Positions 44,637-53,508 of a stretch of DNA of 64,000 bases are shown piece after piece. Source of the DNA: Aalborgiella sp043740415 (GTDB lineage Bacteria > Pseudomonadota > Gammaproteobacteria > Burkholderiales > Burkholderiaceae_C); contig JAYUCJ010000152.1 of NCBI GenBank assembly GCA_043740415.1, positions 5,715-69,714 on the forward strand. The letters run 5' to 3'. Made by a program: the position numbers and the translations under genes. The number at the start of each line of letters is the position of its first letter. The stretch's first letter is position 1. The notes under the pieces were generated by a model. The model saw only the letters and a list, made by a program, of their open reading frames with translations, ran no database searches and was not told where the DNA came from.

Positions 44637-45062
44637 TCAGAGTTTTTTGACGATTAAACGACTACCGATGACTTGCTCAATACCGTAGCTACCTGCACCA
44701 GATGCGCTGCCTTCTTGCAACTGCACTGTCCAAGATGCACCACGGTATTTGATGTTGGCTGTGCCATCGGCTTGCCAAGCATCTACCTGTACGGTTTGCC
44801 CAATGTCCATGTTCACATCGCTGTTGAACTCGGCGTTTTTCCCGACCATTTTCTTGCCGCGCAACAAGTGCCAAGCAATCACCGCGCCGCCACCAATCAC
44901 AGCAGCAATCACCAATTGCGCAGTCACATTCAGCCCCATATGCGCAGCAATGGCCGCCGCCGCCAGACCCACAGCAAACATCAGCAAATAAAATGTGCCG
45001 GTCATCAGCTCAACCGCAACTGCCAAGCCTGTCAGCACCCACCAGATACTTGAATCAGCCAT
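44637..45062 (-). CDS. NfeD-family membrane protein
   Basis: ATG 45062 (MADSSIWWVL) is preferred to the longer frame. The 141-residue product has two to three N-terminal helices and a C-terminal OB-fold (about 75-140: GQTVQVDAWQADGTANIKYRGASWTVQL). It is the short NfeD1b type that accompanies SPFH proteins. Confidence 0.88.
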   Translation of the reverse strand: MADSSIWWVLTGLAVAVELMTGTFYLLMFAVGLAAAAIAAHMGLNVTAQLVIAAVIGGGAVIAWHLLRGKKMVGKNAEFNSDVNMDIGQTVQVDAWQADGTANIKYRGASWTVQLQEGSASGAGSYGIEQVIGSRLIVKKL

Positions 45063-45235
45063 AAATCCCCTTTTTGTGTAACTTGCACCACATTTTGACT
45101 GAATCATGCGCGCATAACCGCCCAGATGCACGATGTGGCTCAATATTTCCTTACACTTCCCTCCTGTTATGTGATTTCTTGTGATTTTTTTGTTTTCACG
45201 ATTTTTAACTTCTACCCTCCAATCAACGCATCGCC

Positions 45236-47521
45236 ATGAAATTTCGCTTCCCCATCATCATCATTGATGAAGATTTCCGCTCTGAAAACACCTCCGGTTT
45301 GGGTATTCGCGCCTTGGCGCAAGCCATTGAGAGCGAGGGTTTTGAGGTGCTGGGTGTCACCAGTTATGGCGATTTGAGCCAATTTGCGCAGCAGCAAAGC
45401 CGCGCCAGTGCGTTTATTTTGTCAGTCGATGATGACGAATTCACCCCAGGGCCTGATTTAGACCCCGCCGTGCTGAATTTGCGCCATTTCATTGAAGAAG
45501 TGCGACGCAAGAATTTAGAGGTGCCTATCTACGTTTATGGTGAGACCAAAACATCACGCCACATCCCCAACGACGTTTTGCGCGAGTTGCATGGCTTCAT
45601 TCACATGTTTGAAGACACGCCAGAGTTTGTGGCACGTCACATCATCCGCGAGGCCAAAAGCTATTTAGAAGGCGTGCAACCACCTTTCTTCAAAGCGCTG
45701 CTCGATTACGCCGAAGACGGCTCGTACAGCTGGCACTGCCCAGGTCACTCCGGTGGCGTGGCCTTCTTGAAAAGCCCAGTTGGCCAGATGTACCACCAGT
45801 TTTATGGTGAAAACATGCTGCGCGCTGACGTCTGCAACGCAGTAGAAGAACTCGGCCAGTTGCTAGATCACAATGGGGCGATTGGCGAAAGTGAACGCAA
45901 TGCGGCGCGTATTTTCAACGCCGACCATTGCTTTTTTGTGACCAACGGCACCTCCACCAGCAACAAAATGGTCTGGCACCACACCGTCGCACCGAACGAC
46001 GTGGTGGTGGTGGACCGCAATTGCCACAAATCCATCCTGCACGCCATCATCATGACGGGGGCGATTCCGGTGTTTTTGAAGCCCACACGGAACCACTTCG
46101 GCATCATCGGGCCGATTCCGAAGGAAGAATTTGAAGTCAAATCGATTCAAGCCAAAATCAAAGCGAATCCGCTCCTCAAACACCTGGAAGGTGTGGATCC
46201 CAAAACCATCAAACCCCGCGTGATGACGGTCACGCAGAGCACCTATGACGGCGTGCTCTACAACACAGAAACCATCAAAGGCATGCTCGATGGCTATGTA
46301 GAAAACTTGCATTTCGACGAAGCCTGGCTGCCGCACGCTGCGTTTCACCCGTTTTATGGCACCTACCATTCGATGGGGAAAAAACGCATTCGCCCCAAGT
46401 CAGCGGTCGTCTACGCCACGCAATCCATCCACAAGCTGTTGGCCGGTATCAGCCAAGCCAGCCATGTGCTGGTGCAGGACTCGCAAACCGTCAAGCTGGA
46501 TCGGCATTTGTTCAACGAGGCGTATTTGATGCACACCTCGACCTCACCGCAGTACAGCATCATCGCCAGCTGCGACGTGGCTGCCGCCATGATGGAACCG
46601 CCGGGTGGAACGGCTTTGGTCGAAGAAAGCATTGTGGAGGCGCTTGATTTTCGCCGCGCCATGCGCAAGATTGATGACGAATACGGCACCGACTGGTGGT
46701 TCAAAGTGTGGGGGCCGGACAAACTGGCAGAAGAAGGCATGGGCCGGGCCAATGACTGGATCATCAAGGGCGAATCCAAATCAGCCAAAGCGGGCGTCAA
46801 TTGGCACGGTTTTGGCAAGATGGCGACGGGTTTCAACATGCTGGATCCGATCAAAGCAACCATCGTCACACCGGGCATGGACTTGAACGGCAAGTTTGCC
46901 AAAACCGGCATTCCGGCCAGCATCGTGACCAAGTTTTTGGCTGAGCACGGCGTGGTGGTTGAGAAAACTGGTTTGTACAGCTTCTTCATCTTGTTCACCA
47001 TCGGCATCACCAAAGGCCGCTGGAACAGCATGTTGACGGCGCTGCAGCAGTTCAAAGACGACTACGACAAAAACCAACCCATGTGGCGCATCTTGCCCGA
47101 GTTCTGCCAAAAGCACCGCAAGTACGAAAAAATGGGCTTGGCGGACTTGTGCCACCATTTGCACACCTTGTATGCCAAGTACGACATTGCACGGTTGACC
47201 ACTGACATGTATCTGAGCGACTTGAAACCCGCCATGAAGCCCAGCGACGCATACGCCCACATCGCGCAGCGTAAGACGGAGCGCGTGGCGATTGACGACT
47301 TAGTGGGCCGCATCACCGTAGGCTTGGTCACACCCTATCCACCGGGTATTCCATTGTTGATTCCGGGTGAAGTGTTCAACAAGAAAATTGTGGACTACCT
47401 CAAGTTTTCACGTGAATTCAATGAGCAGTGCCCTGGCTTTGAAACAGATATTCACGGCTTGGTGGCTGAAGATGGCAAAGACGGTAAAAAGCACTACTAC
47501 GCTGATTGCGTGAAGTCGTAG
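45236..47521 (+). CDS. Arginine/lysine/ornithine decarboxylase (large PLP form)
   Basis: This 761-residue decarboxylase has an N-terminal wing domain (about 1-130), a PLP domain with the Schiff-base lysine in SIHK (Lys400) and the HCPGH-like WHCPGHSGG, and a C-terminal domain with LIPGE. It decarboxylates a basic amino acid to a polyamine precursor or for acid resistance. Sequence favours arginine or lysine; which one is not decided. It is monocistronic. Confidence 0.92.
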   Translation: MKFRFPIIIIDEDFRSENTSGLGIRALAQAIESEGFEVLGVTSYGDLSQFAQQQSRASAFILSVDDDEFTPGPDLDPAVLNLRHFIEEVRRKNLEVPIYVYGETKTSRHIPNDVLRELHGFIHMFEDTPEFVARHIIREAKSYLEGVQPPFFKALLDYAEDGSYSWHCPGHSGGVAFLKSPVGQMYHQFYGENMLRADVCNAVEELGQLLDHNGAIGESERNAARIFNADHCFFVTNGTSTSNKMVWHHTVAPNDVVVVDRNCHKSILHAIIMTGAIPVFLKPTRNHFGIIGPIPKEEFEVKSIQAKIKANPLLKHLEGVDPKTIKPRVMTVTQSTYDGVLYNTETIKGMLDGYVENLHFDEAWLPHAAFHPFYGTYHSMGKKRIRPKSAVVYATQSIHKLLAGISQASHVLVQDSQTVKLDRHLFNEAYLMHTSTSPQYSIIASCDVAAAMMEPPGGTALVEESIVEALDFRRAMRKIDDEYGTDWWFKVWGPDKLAEEGMGRANDWIIKGESKSAKAGVNWHGFGKMATGFNMLDPIKATIVTPGMDLNGKFAKTGIPASIVTKFLAEHGVVVEKTGLYSFFILFTIGITKGRWNSMLTALQQFKDDYDKNQPMWRILPEFCQKHRKYEKMGLADLCHHLHTLYAKYDIARLTTDMYLSDLKPAMKPSDAYAHIAQRKTERVAIDDLVGRITVGLVTPYPPGIPLLIPGEVFNKKIVDYLKFSREFNEQCPGFETDIHGLVAEDGKDGKKHYYADCVKS

Positions 47522-47674
47522 CGTTGCCTGTAACAAATTCAGACAATTTTTAGACGAAATTTACGTAACTTTCAGGCTCAGTGTGCGTTGAGTAACATAA
47601 GGCAGGAGGAAAATCTGCCATTATGAAAGTGTAAATGCGTTTCAACCCATCAAAGACTTTGCAAAGGAAATTGT

Positions 47675-48046
47675 ATGAAAAAATCTCTCAAACTCGCTTT
47701 AGTTGCCACTAGCATTGCCGTTTTGAGCGCCTGCGGCGGCGGCGGTGGCGATGTTGTGGTGATAGACCAACCTCATGCTTTTTTGTCAGTTGACAACCTC
47801 AACTATGGCAATGGTGTTGTTTGCGTTGAAGACATCTTCGTTGATGCATTTTCCGCACAAGGCCAACAAGTGGCACGTGACTTGGTAGATTTCTACGGCA
47901 CCTACAACTTCTCGTTGAGCCCCATCCATCAAGCCTACTCAGCGCCTACGTATTGCGGTGGCCCGACATCAAACTTCACACCCGCACCCGGCACGATCGT
48001 TAATGCAAGCTACTACTACAACGTGATTGTTCCGCGCGTTCGTTAA
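47675..48046 (+). CDS. Hypothetical lipoprotein
   Basis: This 123-residue protein has a lipoprotein signal (VLSACGGGGGD, Cys20). The mature part has two further cysteines and ends in a beta-rich YYYNVIVPRVR. It is not recognised. A GGCAG/CTGCC hairpin about 60 bp upstream and AAGGAAA before the ATG are the only signals in the preceding 153 bp. Confidence 0.6.
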   Translation: MKKSLKLALVATSIAVLSACGGGGGDVVVIDQPHAFLSVDNLNYGNGVVCVEDIFVDAFSAQGQQVARDLVDFYGTYNFSLSPIHQAYSAPTYCGGPTSNFTPAPGTIVNASYYYNVIVPRVR

Positions 48047-48062
48047 TCATTCATCCACAACA

Positions 48063-48107
48063 TGCTATTTTAATGATAGCACTTTAGGAAATAAATACGC
48101 CGATTAC
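48063..48107 (+). repeat. AINTP element, intergenic
   Basis: TGCTATTTTAATGATAGCA is followed by AGGAAATAAATACGCCGATTA. It fills the gap between two convergent stop codons (48046 and 48143), the same kind of position as the copy at 12666. Confidence 0.88.
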
Positions 48108-48142
48108 AGACTGGTTTACTCGATAAATCAGGTTTTTTTATC

Positions 48143-48736
48143 TTATAACTTCAAATCAGAGGCCAGAGATGTTAGCGCCTCGGGTTCGATTTGCGTGTGT
48201 GCTGGGTAGTTGGTATGGTCGCAGCCTAGCTTCACACCTGCACCCGCTAGAACGGCTGCGCGCATCGCTGCATTCAATTCAAAACGCACAAAATGAACAG
48301 CTGAAGTTTTCTCGTCGTTCTCACGCTCCAGGTCTTCGTCGGCAATAGCGTAGACGCGGGTGTGACCTTCGACTTCCACGAACATATGGTCTGCCACCCC
48401 GATCAGGCGCGCTAATTCACGCCGGCGCTCATTTTCGTCGGGGTACTCTATCAGCATGGTGGCTTTCCAGTTGCAGCCATCGGGTACCAAAGGCGCGTAA
48501 GCCTCGATTTTTTGCAAAATACCCTCTTCTTCAAATACCTTCTCAATACGCAACATTTCTTGAATTTGGTAACGTACCGTTGTTTCAGACTCAAATTGCA
48601 AGTTAATATGCTCGCCCAAATGCACAGAGCGCAACTGCCTGTGCGCCATGATGGCGACGTGGTTGGCCTTGCGGTACTTGCTGTAGGCCTCCAAAGTCAT
48701 GAGGTTTTCAGGGGTGATGTGACCGGTTAATTGCAT
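48143..48736 (-). CDS. DUF3501-family protein
   Basis: ATG 48736 (MQLTGHITPENLM) is chosen. The 197-residue product matches DUF3501 (RQLRSVHLGEHINLQFESETTVRYQIQEMLRIEK). It always travels with a rubrerythrin and an Fe-S oxidoreductase such as the two genes upstream here, suggesting a common oxidative-stress or metal-related role. The biochemical function is unknown. Confidence 0.85.
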   Translation of the reverse strand: MQLTGHITPENLMTLEAYSKYRKANHVAIMAHRQLRSVHLGEHINLQFESETTVRYQIQEMLRIEKVFEEEGILQKIEAYAPLVPDGCNWKATMLIEYPDENERRRELARLIGVADHMFVEVEGHTRVYAIADEDLERENDEKTSAVHFVRFELNAAMRAAVLAGAGVKLGCDHTNYPAHTQIEPEALTSLASDLKL

Positions 48737-48787
48737 GGTATTTCTCAGATTCAATTCAATTCAATTATTAATTCAATAATTTTTCAC

Positions 48788-50146
48788 TTATTTCAAACCA
48801 TACGCTTCACGAATCAACGTGAGCGGATGTTTTTGCGGCACGACGTGCCCTTCTGCCAATTTGTTCACCTCAAAACCCTGCGCGATATGGTGCCCACCCA
48901 GTGGACAGTCCGAGCTGATCACATCCGGCAAGCCGCCATCTTTGTGGTTGGCCATGGCTTTGAACAATGGTTTGCCAATCTTCATAGCTTGGTCGTGGGT
49001 GCCTACTTTGACGCCAAATGTGCCGGCATGACCCGAACAGCGCTCATGCGTGTGGACGCTGGTGCCTGGCACCATTTTGAGCATTTCTTCGGTCTTTTTG
49101 CCGATTTGCTGGACACGCCCGTGGCAGGGAATTTGGTAGCTGATTTTGCCCAGTTCAACAGGAAAATCGACCTTCAACAATCCATCGCGTTTGCGGGCCA
49201 TCAAGTACTCAAACGGGTCCCACATGGCTTCTTTGACCAAGGCAACATCAGTATCACCGGGAAACATCAACGGGATTTCTTGCTTGAACATCAAGGTGCA
49301 GCTGGGCACTGCGCTCAAAATCGCAAAGCCGTCTTTGGCGTATTTGGCCAGTGTGGGAATGTTCGCGTCTTTGCTTTTACCTACAGAATCCAAATCACCC
49401 AGCTCCAACTTGGGCATGCCGCAGCAAGATTCTTTTTCAACGATCACATAAGGTACTGCGTTGTGGTCTAAGATTTTCAGCAAATCATGACCTATGCCTG
49501 GTTCGTTGTAGTTGATGTAACAAGTCGCGTAAATAGCGACTTTGCCGGGCGTTTTTGCACCATCCACGACCGAATGCTCTTTGGACGTTGCAGCACCTGA
49601 GCGGAATTTTTTAGCTGCAAACTCAGGCAACCAGGCGTCTTTATCAACGCCCAATACCTTTTCCATCACCGCGCGCGCTGGCTTGGTTTTATTGACGGCG
49701 TTGACAAGCTGCGAAACGATAGGAATACCGGCAAACGAACCCGTCACATCGGTGGACGACAGAATCTTCTCACCCATGCCGACTTCACCCTTTTTGAACT
49801 TGATCGCCTTGGCGCGCAGCATGGTGTGCGGAAAGTCTAGGTTGAACTCGTGCGGCGGTACATAAGGGCACTTGGTCAGGTAGCACAGGTCGCACATATA
49901 GCACTGGTCAACCACTTTCCAGTAGTCTTTTTTATCCACACCATCAACTTCCATGGTCTTGGACTCGTCCACCAAGTCAAACAGCGTCGGGAATGAACCG
50001 CACAAGCTCACGCAGCGCCGGCAGCCGTGGCAAATATCAAAGATGCGCTCCATCTCGTGGAAGGTCGCTTCTTCGTTGTAGTAATCGGGGTTTTGCCAGT
50101 CAATCGCGTGACGGGTCGGGGCGGCTAGGTTGCCTTCTGTTGCCAT
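48788..50146 (-). CDS. Heterodisulfide-reductase-like Fe-S oxidoreductase
   Basis: This 452-residue protein has two [4Fe-4S] ferredoxin motifs (CHGCRRCVSLC and CYMCDLCYLTKCP) in the first 110 residues. Two cysteine-rich CCG-type domains follow (CYINYNEPGIG...ESCCGMP; CHGRVQQIG...ERCSGHAGTFG). Relatives are GlpC and HdrD subunits. Its AGAGGC ribosome-binding site can pair with a hairpin loop 27 bases upstream. It lies between the truncated rubrerythrin and DUF3501. Confidence 0.87.
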   Translation of the reverse strand: MATEGNLAAPTRHAIDWQNPDYYNEEATFHEMERIFDICHGCRRCVSLCGSFPTLFDLVDESKTMEVDGVDKKDYWKVVDQCYMCDLCYLTKCPYVPPHEFNLDFPHTMLRAKAIKFKKGEVGMGEKILSSTDVTGSFAGIPIVSQLVNAVNKTKPARAVMEKVLGVDKDAWLPEFAAKKFRSGAATSKEHSVVDGAKTPGKVAIYATCYINYNEPGIGHDLLKILDHNAVPYVIVEKESCCGMPKLELGDLDSVGKSKDANIPTLAKYAKDGFAILSAVPSCTLMFKQEIPLMFPGDTDVALVKEAMWDPFEYLMARKRDGLLKVDFPVELGKISYQIPCHGRVQQIGKKTEEMLKMVPGTSVHTHERCSGHAGTFGVKVGTHDQAMKIGKPLFKAMANHKDGGLPDVISSDCPLGGHHIAQGFEVNKLAEGHVVPQKHPLTLIREAYGLK

Positions 50147-50168
50147 ATATGCCTCTTTAAATATTTTC

Positions 50169-50286
50169 GCTCGCTACAACCAGAGGCGTAGCGAGCAGGT
50201 GCAGGGCTAGACGCGGGTGTCGGGTTACCGGAATGTGCTTAAGGCACATGAGGATTGCCCGAACGGAACCCGCAACGACGCCCTGC
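50169..50286 (-). promoter_or_regulatory. Structured leader RNA with a possible anti-Shine-Dalgarno loop
   Basis: On the minus strand there is an outer stem GCAGGGC/GCCCTGC (50280-50286 with 50201-50207) enclosing GCGGGT/ACCCGC and an ATGTGC/GCACAT hairpin. A 9-bp hairpin GCTCGCTAC/GTAGCGAGC (50169-50196) follows. The loop of the last hairpin contains GCCTCT, complementary to the AGAGGC ribosome-binding site of the Fe-S gene. This could switch translation. It matches no RNA class I recognise. Confidence 0.5.
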
Positions 50287-50307
50287 GCCTGCGCAGTAGC
50301 CGAACGA

Positions 50308-50577
50308 TTAATCTACCAATTCAGCCAAAGCCTTGGCATAGCGGTTCGCGTGTGAACGCTCTGCTTTTGCCAAAGTTTCAAACCAATCAGCCACTTCATC
50401 ATGACCTTCGTCGCGCGCTGTTTTAGCCATGCCAGGGTACATATCGGTGTATTCATGGGTTTCGCCAGCGACGGCGGACTTCAAATTGTCACGAGTCGCG
50501 CCAAACGGCATGTCTGTGGCAGGGTCGCCGCATTGTTCTAGCCACTCTAAGTGGCTGAAAAATCTCTTAAATTGCAA
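50308..50577 (-). pseudogene. Rubrerythrin, 5'-truncated
   Basis: The frame starts in a non-native leader (TTG; QFKRFFS) and joins the family at HLEWLEQCGDPAT. From there the rest of a rubrerythrin-like ferritin domain follows (GATRDNLKSAVAGETHEYTDMYPGMAKTARDEG). The first two helices, which carry the first set of iron ligands, are missing: 89 residues against about 139. The break is 180 bp from the start of the peptide-export locus, so the gene was probably cut when that block arrived. Confidence 0.8.
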
Positions 50578-50760
50578 CCAATTGAAACGAGTTTACTGTA
50601 ATACTTAAGATTTCAATTTCATGCATTTACTTATGTCAATGTTAACTTTCGGGGGGGGTAGCGCAACAAGTACTTACATTTAATTCAGTTTATCTTCAAA
50701 AACTGTCTATATTTAACTCTCAATTCAAAAGTGTTCTGAAATTTTCTGAATTTCTTGAGG

Positions 50761-52236
50761 ATGTCAACGCAGATGTTATTTTTTCGCCCCGAAGTCATGC
50801 AGTCACAAGCCAGCCAATGGCTAGGCGTTGTACGCTTGCACAGACCCTTGTCGTTCGGCTTGATCACTGCAACAGCCATCGGCGTTGCACTTTTGTGCAT
50901 CACATTTGCAACGTGGGGCGAAGTCAACCGTAAATCACGCATTTCTGGCTTGCTCGTTTCTTCGTTAGGCAGCCTGAATATAGCCGCACCGCTGGCCGGT
51001 GTGTTGGTCGAAAGCCGGATTTCTGAAGGCCAAACCGTACAAGCGGGTGACGTGCTGTTCGTACTCAACACCGAGCGCCAAAGCACGGCGGGCGACACCA
51101 ACGCCCTGACTCTGATACACATCGAAGCCCGCAAGCAAACCCTGAACACCGAGCGCGGCCTGCGCCAGCTGCAAACCAGTCAACGCAGCCAAGTGCTAGA
51201 AGACCGCATTCGCACGCTGAATGCCGAGCTATTGCGCCTAGACGAAGAGCAAAACCTGCTAGAAAACCGCATCACCCTGTCCAAGAAGACACTTGCACGC
51301 AGCCAAAAATTAGCTTCCGAGGGCTTTTTGTCTGAAGCTCAAGTACAAACCAACCAAGAAGAACTCATAGACCTCAACAGCCGCCAACAAGCCCAAGCCC
51401 GCAGCAAACTCAGCACCCAGCGCGACCTACGCACACTCACTGGCGAAGCCGAAGGTCTAGCCACCCAACTCAAAGCAGATTTAAACCAGCTAGCGCGCAA
51501 TGTGTCGCAGCTCAACCAAGAAGCCACAGAAACCACCGCCCGCAAAAGCACCCTCATCACCGCGCCCTACGCTGGCACCATCACCGCCTTTAACCTGCAA
51601 AACGGCCAAGCCGTGCAGGCGGGGCAAACCTTGGCGACGTTGGTGCGTACAGAAACCACATCTCCGATGCTCACCACAGAAAAAGTCAGGTTGAAAATCT
51701 CCGGCTACAAGATGACGACGTTACTTTCGACGCCAAAAAATACCGTTCGCCCTGAGCCTAACATTCCATCCGTTCGCCCTGAGCCTGTCGAAGGGTTCAC
51801 CGCCAAAGCAGAGCCACAAGCCCCGCAATCCCTCCAAGCCCACCTCTACGCCCCCAGCCGCACCGCCGGCTTCCTCAAACCCGGCCAGTCCGTCTACATG
51901 CGCTACGCCGCCTACCCCTACCAAAAGTTCGGCCTACAAACCGGCCACATCACCGCCATATCCGCCACCCCCTTCTCCGCCAGCGAGCTACCCCCCAACA
52001 TCGCCCAGCAGCTCATCGCGCAATCTGGCAGCAACGAAGCCCTCTTTCGCATCAACGTGCGGCTAGACCAGCAAACGATTACCAGCTACGGCGAGCCGCT
52101 GCAACTCAAAGCAGGGCTAACGCTAGAGGCCGATGTGCTGCAAGAACGCAGAAAGATATGGGAATGGGTGCTAGAGCCGCTGCTTGCGGCTAAGGCGCAA
52201 TTGAAGGTTTTGAACTCGAATCCAAATAAAAATTAA
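50761..52236 (+). CDS. HlyD-family membrane fusion protein for peptide export
   Basis: This is the periplasmic adaptor of a type I secretion-like bacteriocin exporter, matching the C39-type ABC transporter at 56692. It has one N-terminal helix (about 32-52), a biotinyl-lipoyl-like hairpin and a long coiled coil (about 118-255). A beta-domain with RTAGFLKPGQSVYMRYAAYPYQKFG follows. Around residues 328-346 a VRPEPVEG repeat is inserted in frame. The start is ATG 50761 or 50773. The run of eight G at 50651-50658 lies upstream. Confidence 0.9.
   Translation: MSTQMLFFRPEVMQSQASQWLGVVRLHRPLSFGLITATAIGVALLCITFATWGEVNRKSRISGLLVSSLGSLNIAAPLAGVLVESRISEGQTVQAGDVLFVLNTERQSTAGDTNALTLIHIEARKQTLNTERGLRQLQTSQRSQVLEDRIRTLNAELLRLDEEQNLLENRITLSKKTLARSQKLASEGFLSEAQVQTNQEELIDLNSRQQAQARSKLSTQRDLRTLTGEAEGLATQLKADLNQLARNVSQLNQEATETTARKSTLITAPYAGTITAFNLQNGQAVQAGQTLATLVRTETTSPMLTTEKVRLKISGYKMTTLLSTPKNTVRPEPNIPSVRPEPVEGFTAKAEPQAPQSLQAHLYAPSRTAGFLKPGQSVYMRYAAYPYQKFGLQTGHITAISATPFSASELPPNIAQQLIAQSGSNEALFRINVRLDQQTITSYGEPLQLKAGLTLEADVLQERRKIWEWVLEPLLAAKAQLKVLNSNPNKN
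51743..51797 (+). repeat. VRPEPVEG-type repeats inside the HlyD gene
   Basis: Two direct copies of CCGTTCGCCCTGAGCCT lie 27 bp apart, the second continuing to GTCGAAGGGTT. They are translated as VRPEPNIPSVRPEPVEGF in the beta-domain region of the adaptor, without breaking the frame. Confidence 0.92.
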
Positions 52237-52243
52237 TAAAAGC

Positions 52244-52741
52244 ATGAAGTATTTTCAAAAAATCCGCACCATCGTATTTTCAACTGAATTGCCTTTATGG
52301 AAATATTGCTTTCTGACATTTTGGATCTTTATCAGCGTATCGGTTATAGCCAATATTTTTATAAAAACATTAGCAGTATTTTTAACTATAAATTATGGAC
52401 CTGAAGAAATTAAAACTAATTTATCGGTGATTGAATCAGTTGTTGTTAGCATAATCGTACCGTTTATAGAAACACTCCTTCTTGCGGTGTTTTTAATATT
52501 ATTTAAAATAATATTAAAAAATAATATGTTTATAGCAATCATCATTGCAATAGTTGCCGGATTGACACATTCAAAACAAGATTGGACACATTTTTTTATA
52601 TACGCGGCTATGTTTTATTTATTTGCACTATTTTATTTAACAAGGTCAAAAATTTCTTTTGCCAATGGATTTATAGCTGCTTTTGTTCCACATCTGTTAA
52701 ACAATTCAATGATTGCTCTATTTGCATATTATGATATTTAA
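52244..52741 (+). CDS. CPBP-like (CAAX protease family) membrane protein
   Basis: This 165-residue protein has about five hydrophobic segments. The CPBP-type residues are in order: Glu76 (PFIETLLL), His109 (GLTHSKQ), and His150/Asn154 (PHLLNN). In bacteriocin loci such proteins serve as immunity or processing factors. It starts 8 bp after the HlyD gene and is similar to the protein at 54786, including the C-terminal DI. The role here is inferred. Confidence 0.7.
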   Translation: MKYFQKIRTIVFSTELPLWKYCFLTFWIFISVSVIANIFIKTLAVFLTINYGPEEIKTNLSVIESVVVSIIVPFIETLLLAVFLILFKIILKNNMFIAIIIAIVAGLTHSKQDWTHFFIYAAMFYLFALFYLTRSKISFANGFIAAFVPHLLNNSMIALFAYYDI

Positions 52742-52816
52742 ATCTAAATTATAAATTCTGTTTTTACGCATTTGGCAGTAAATTTTTTATAAATGCGGTA
52801 TTTAGAAAGAGTAGTT

Positions 52817-53074
52817 ATGAAAGAATTATCGATTGAAGATTTAGCAGAAGTCGCCGGTGGAGGAGCATTGACCACAGCTGGGAAATGGATGCTAAACCAA
52901 CTTGCTGGCTGGGGATTTACGGAAGCAGTTGTCGAAGGCGTTAAATATGTAATGGACAATGAGGGCGGCTGGTTTACTCCTGGCGCTGCCAACGACGGTG
53001 GCGGTTCGTCTCCGTACGTTTGCGATGCTAACGGCTACTGCTATACCAATAATCAGTATAGCTGCTCTGCATAA
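52817..53074 (+). CDS. Double-glycine leader peptide, bacteriocin-like (first type)
   Basis: ATG 52817 gives an 85-residue precursor with leader MKELSIEDLAEVAGG, the C39-peptidase type (Leu and Val at spaced positions before GG). The mature part starts with a hydrophobic, Gly/Ala-containing helix. It ends in a Gly-rich linker and a tail with three cysteines (VCDANGYC...CSA) that could form a disulfide. It is followed by a palindromic terminator. It is the likely cargo of the exporter encoded in the cluster. Confidence 0.78.
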   Translation: MKELSIEDLAEVAGGGALTTAGKWMLNQLAGWGFTEAVVEGVKYVMDNEGGWFTPGAANDGGGSSPYVCDANGYCYTNNQYSCSA

Positions 53075-53093
53075 TAAATTTGCTTAAATAAAA

Positions 53094-53119
53094 ATCCAAA
53101 GATGTGCACATCTTTGGAT
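53094..53119 (+). terminator. 26-bp perfect palindrome, likely terminator
   Basis: The half-site ATCCAAAGATGTG is followed by its exact complement with no loop. A-rich sequence lies before it and AT-rich sequence after it. It sits 20 bp past the stop of the double-glycine peptide gene. Confidence 0.6.
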
Positions 53120-53142
53120 AATACAACTTTAATATTACCAAT

Positions 53143-53370
53143 ATGCATAGAATGATTAGTGGAGTACTGTCGTTTATTAGAAGCAGTCAAACATCACCGT
53201 ACAATACTTCTAATGCTATACAAACGGCAGTCTTACAGGCATACGCAGCGCGCGTGAAACTAAGCAATGATACACATGGCGATACCGCACTACACATCAA
53301 TCAACATATTCACAAACCAGCTCTCTCTGAAAACAGTGACTGCAAGCGCTTATGGCAGCAATATAGTTGA
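53143..53370 (+). pseudogene. Decayed copy of the second peptide
   Basis: The reading frame aligns with the peptide at 55414 through HGDTA...NQH, KPALSENSDCKRLWQQYS. The GG cleavage site has become SS (IRSSQTSP). The TGG codon after QQYS has become TGA, and the remaining WGTWWDD tail is out of use behind it. Both changes argue that it is no longer an export substrate. It is followed by an AINTP element, like the other two copies. Confidence 0.6.
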
Positions 53371-53423
53371 AAAACCTTGTGAGATAATATTGAATGAGCT
53401 TTTTAAGCATGCAAATATGTCCA

Positions 53424-53470
53424 TGGCTAACATATTATTTGCCTGAGCAGCTATTTTAATAATAGCAATA
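53424..53470 (-). repeat. AINTP element after the first decayed peptide
   Basis: A degenerate copy in reverse orientation: GGCTAACATATTATTTGCCT, then GCTATTTTAATAATAGCA. It occupies the same place relative to the peptide copy as the elements at 54714 and 55700. Confidence 0.75.
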
Positions 53471-53508
53471 TACTAAAACAAGTACACATTAAATATTCTA
53501 AAATTACT

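Noticed and set aside
53094..53119. Perfect palindrome as an attachment or recombination site
   Set aside because: Its place just after a stop codon, with A/T-rich flanks, fits a terminator better, and no second copy was seen.
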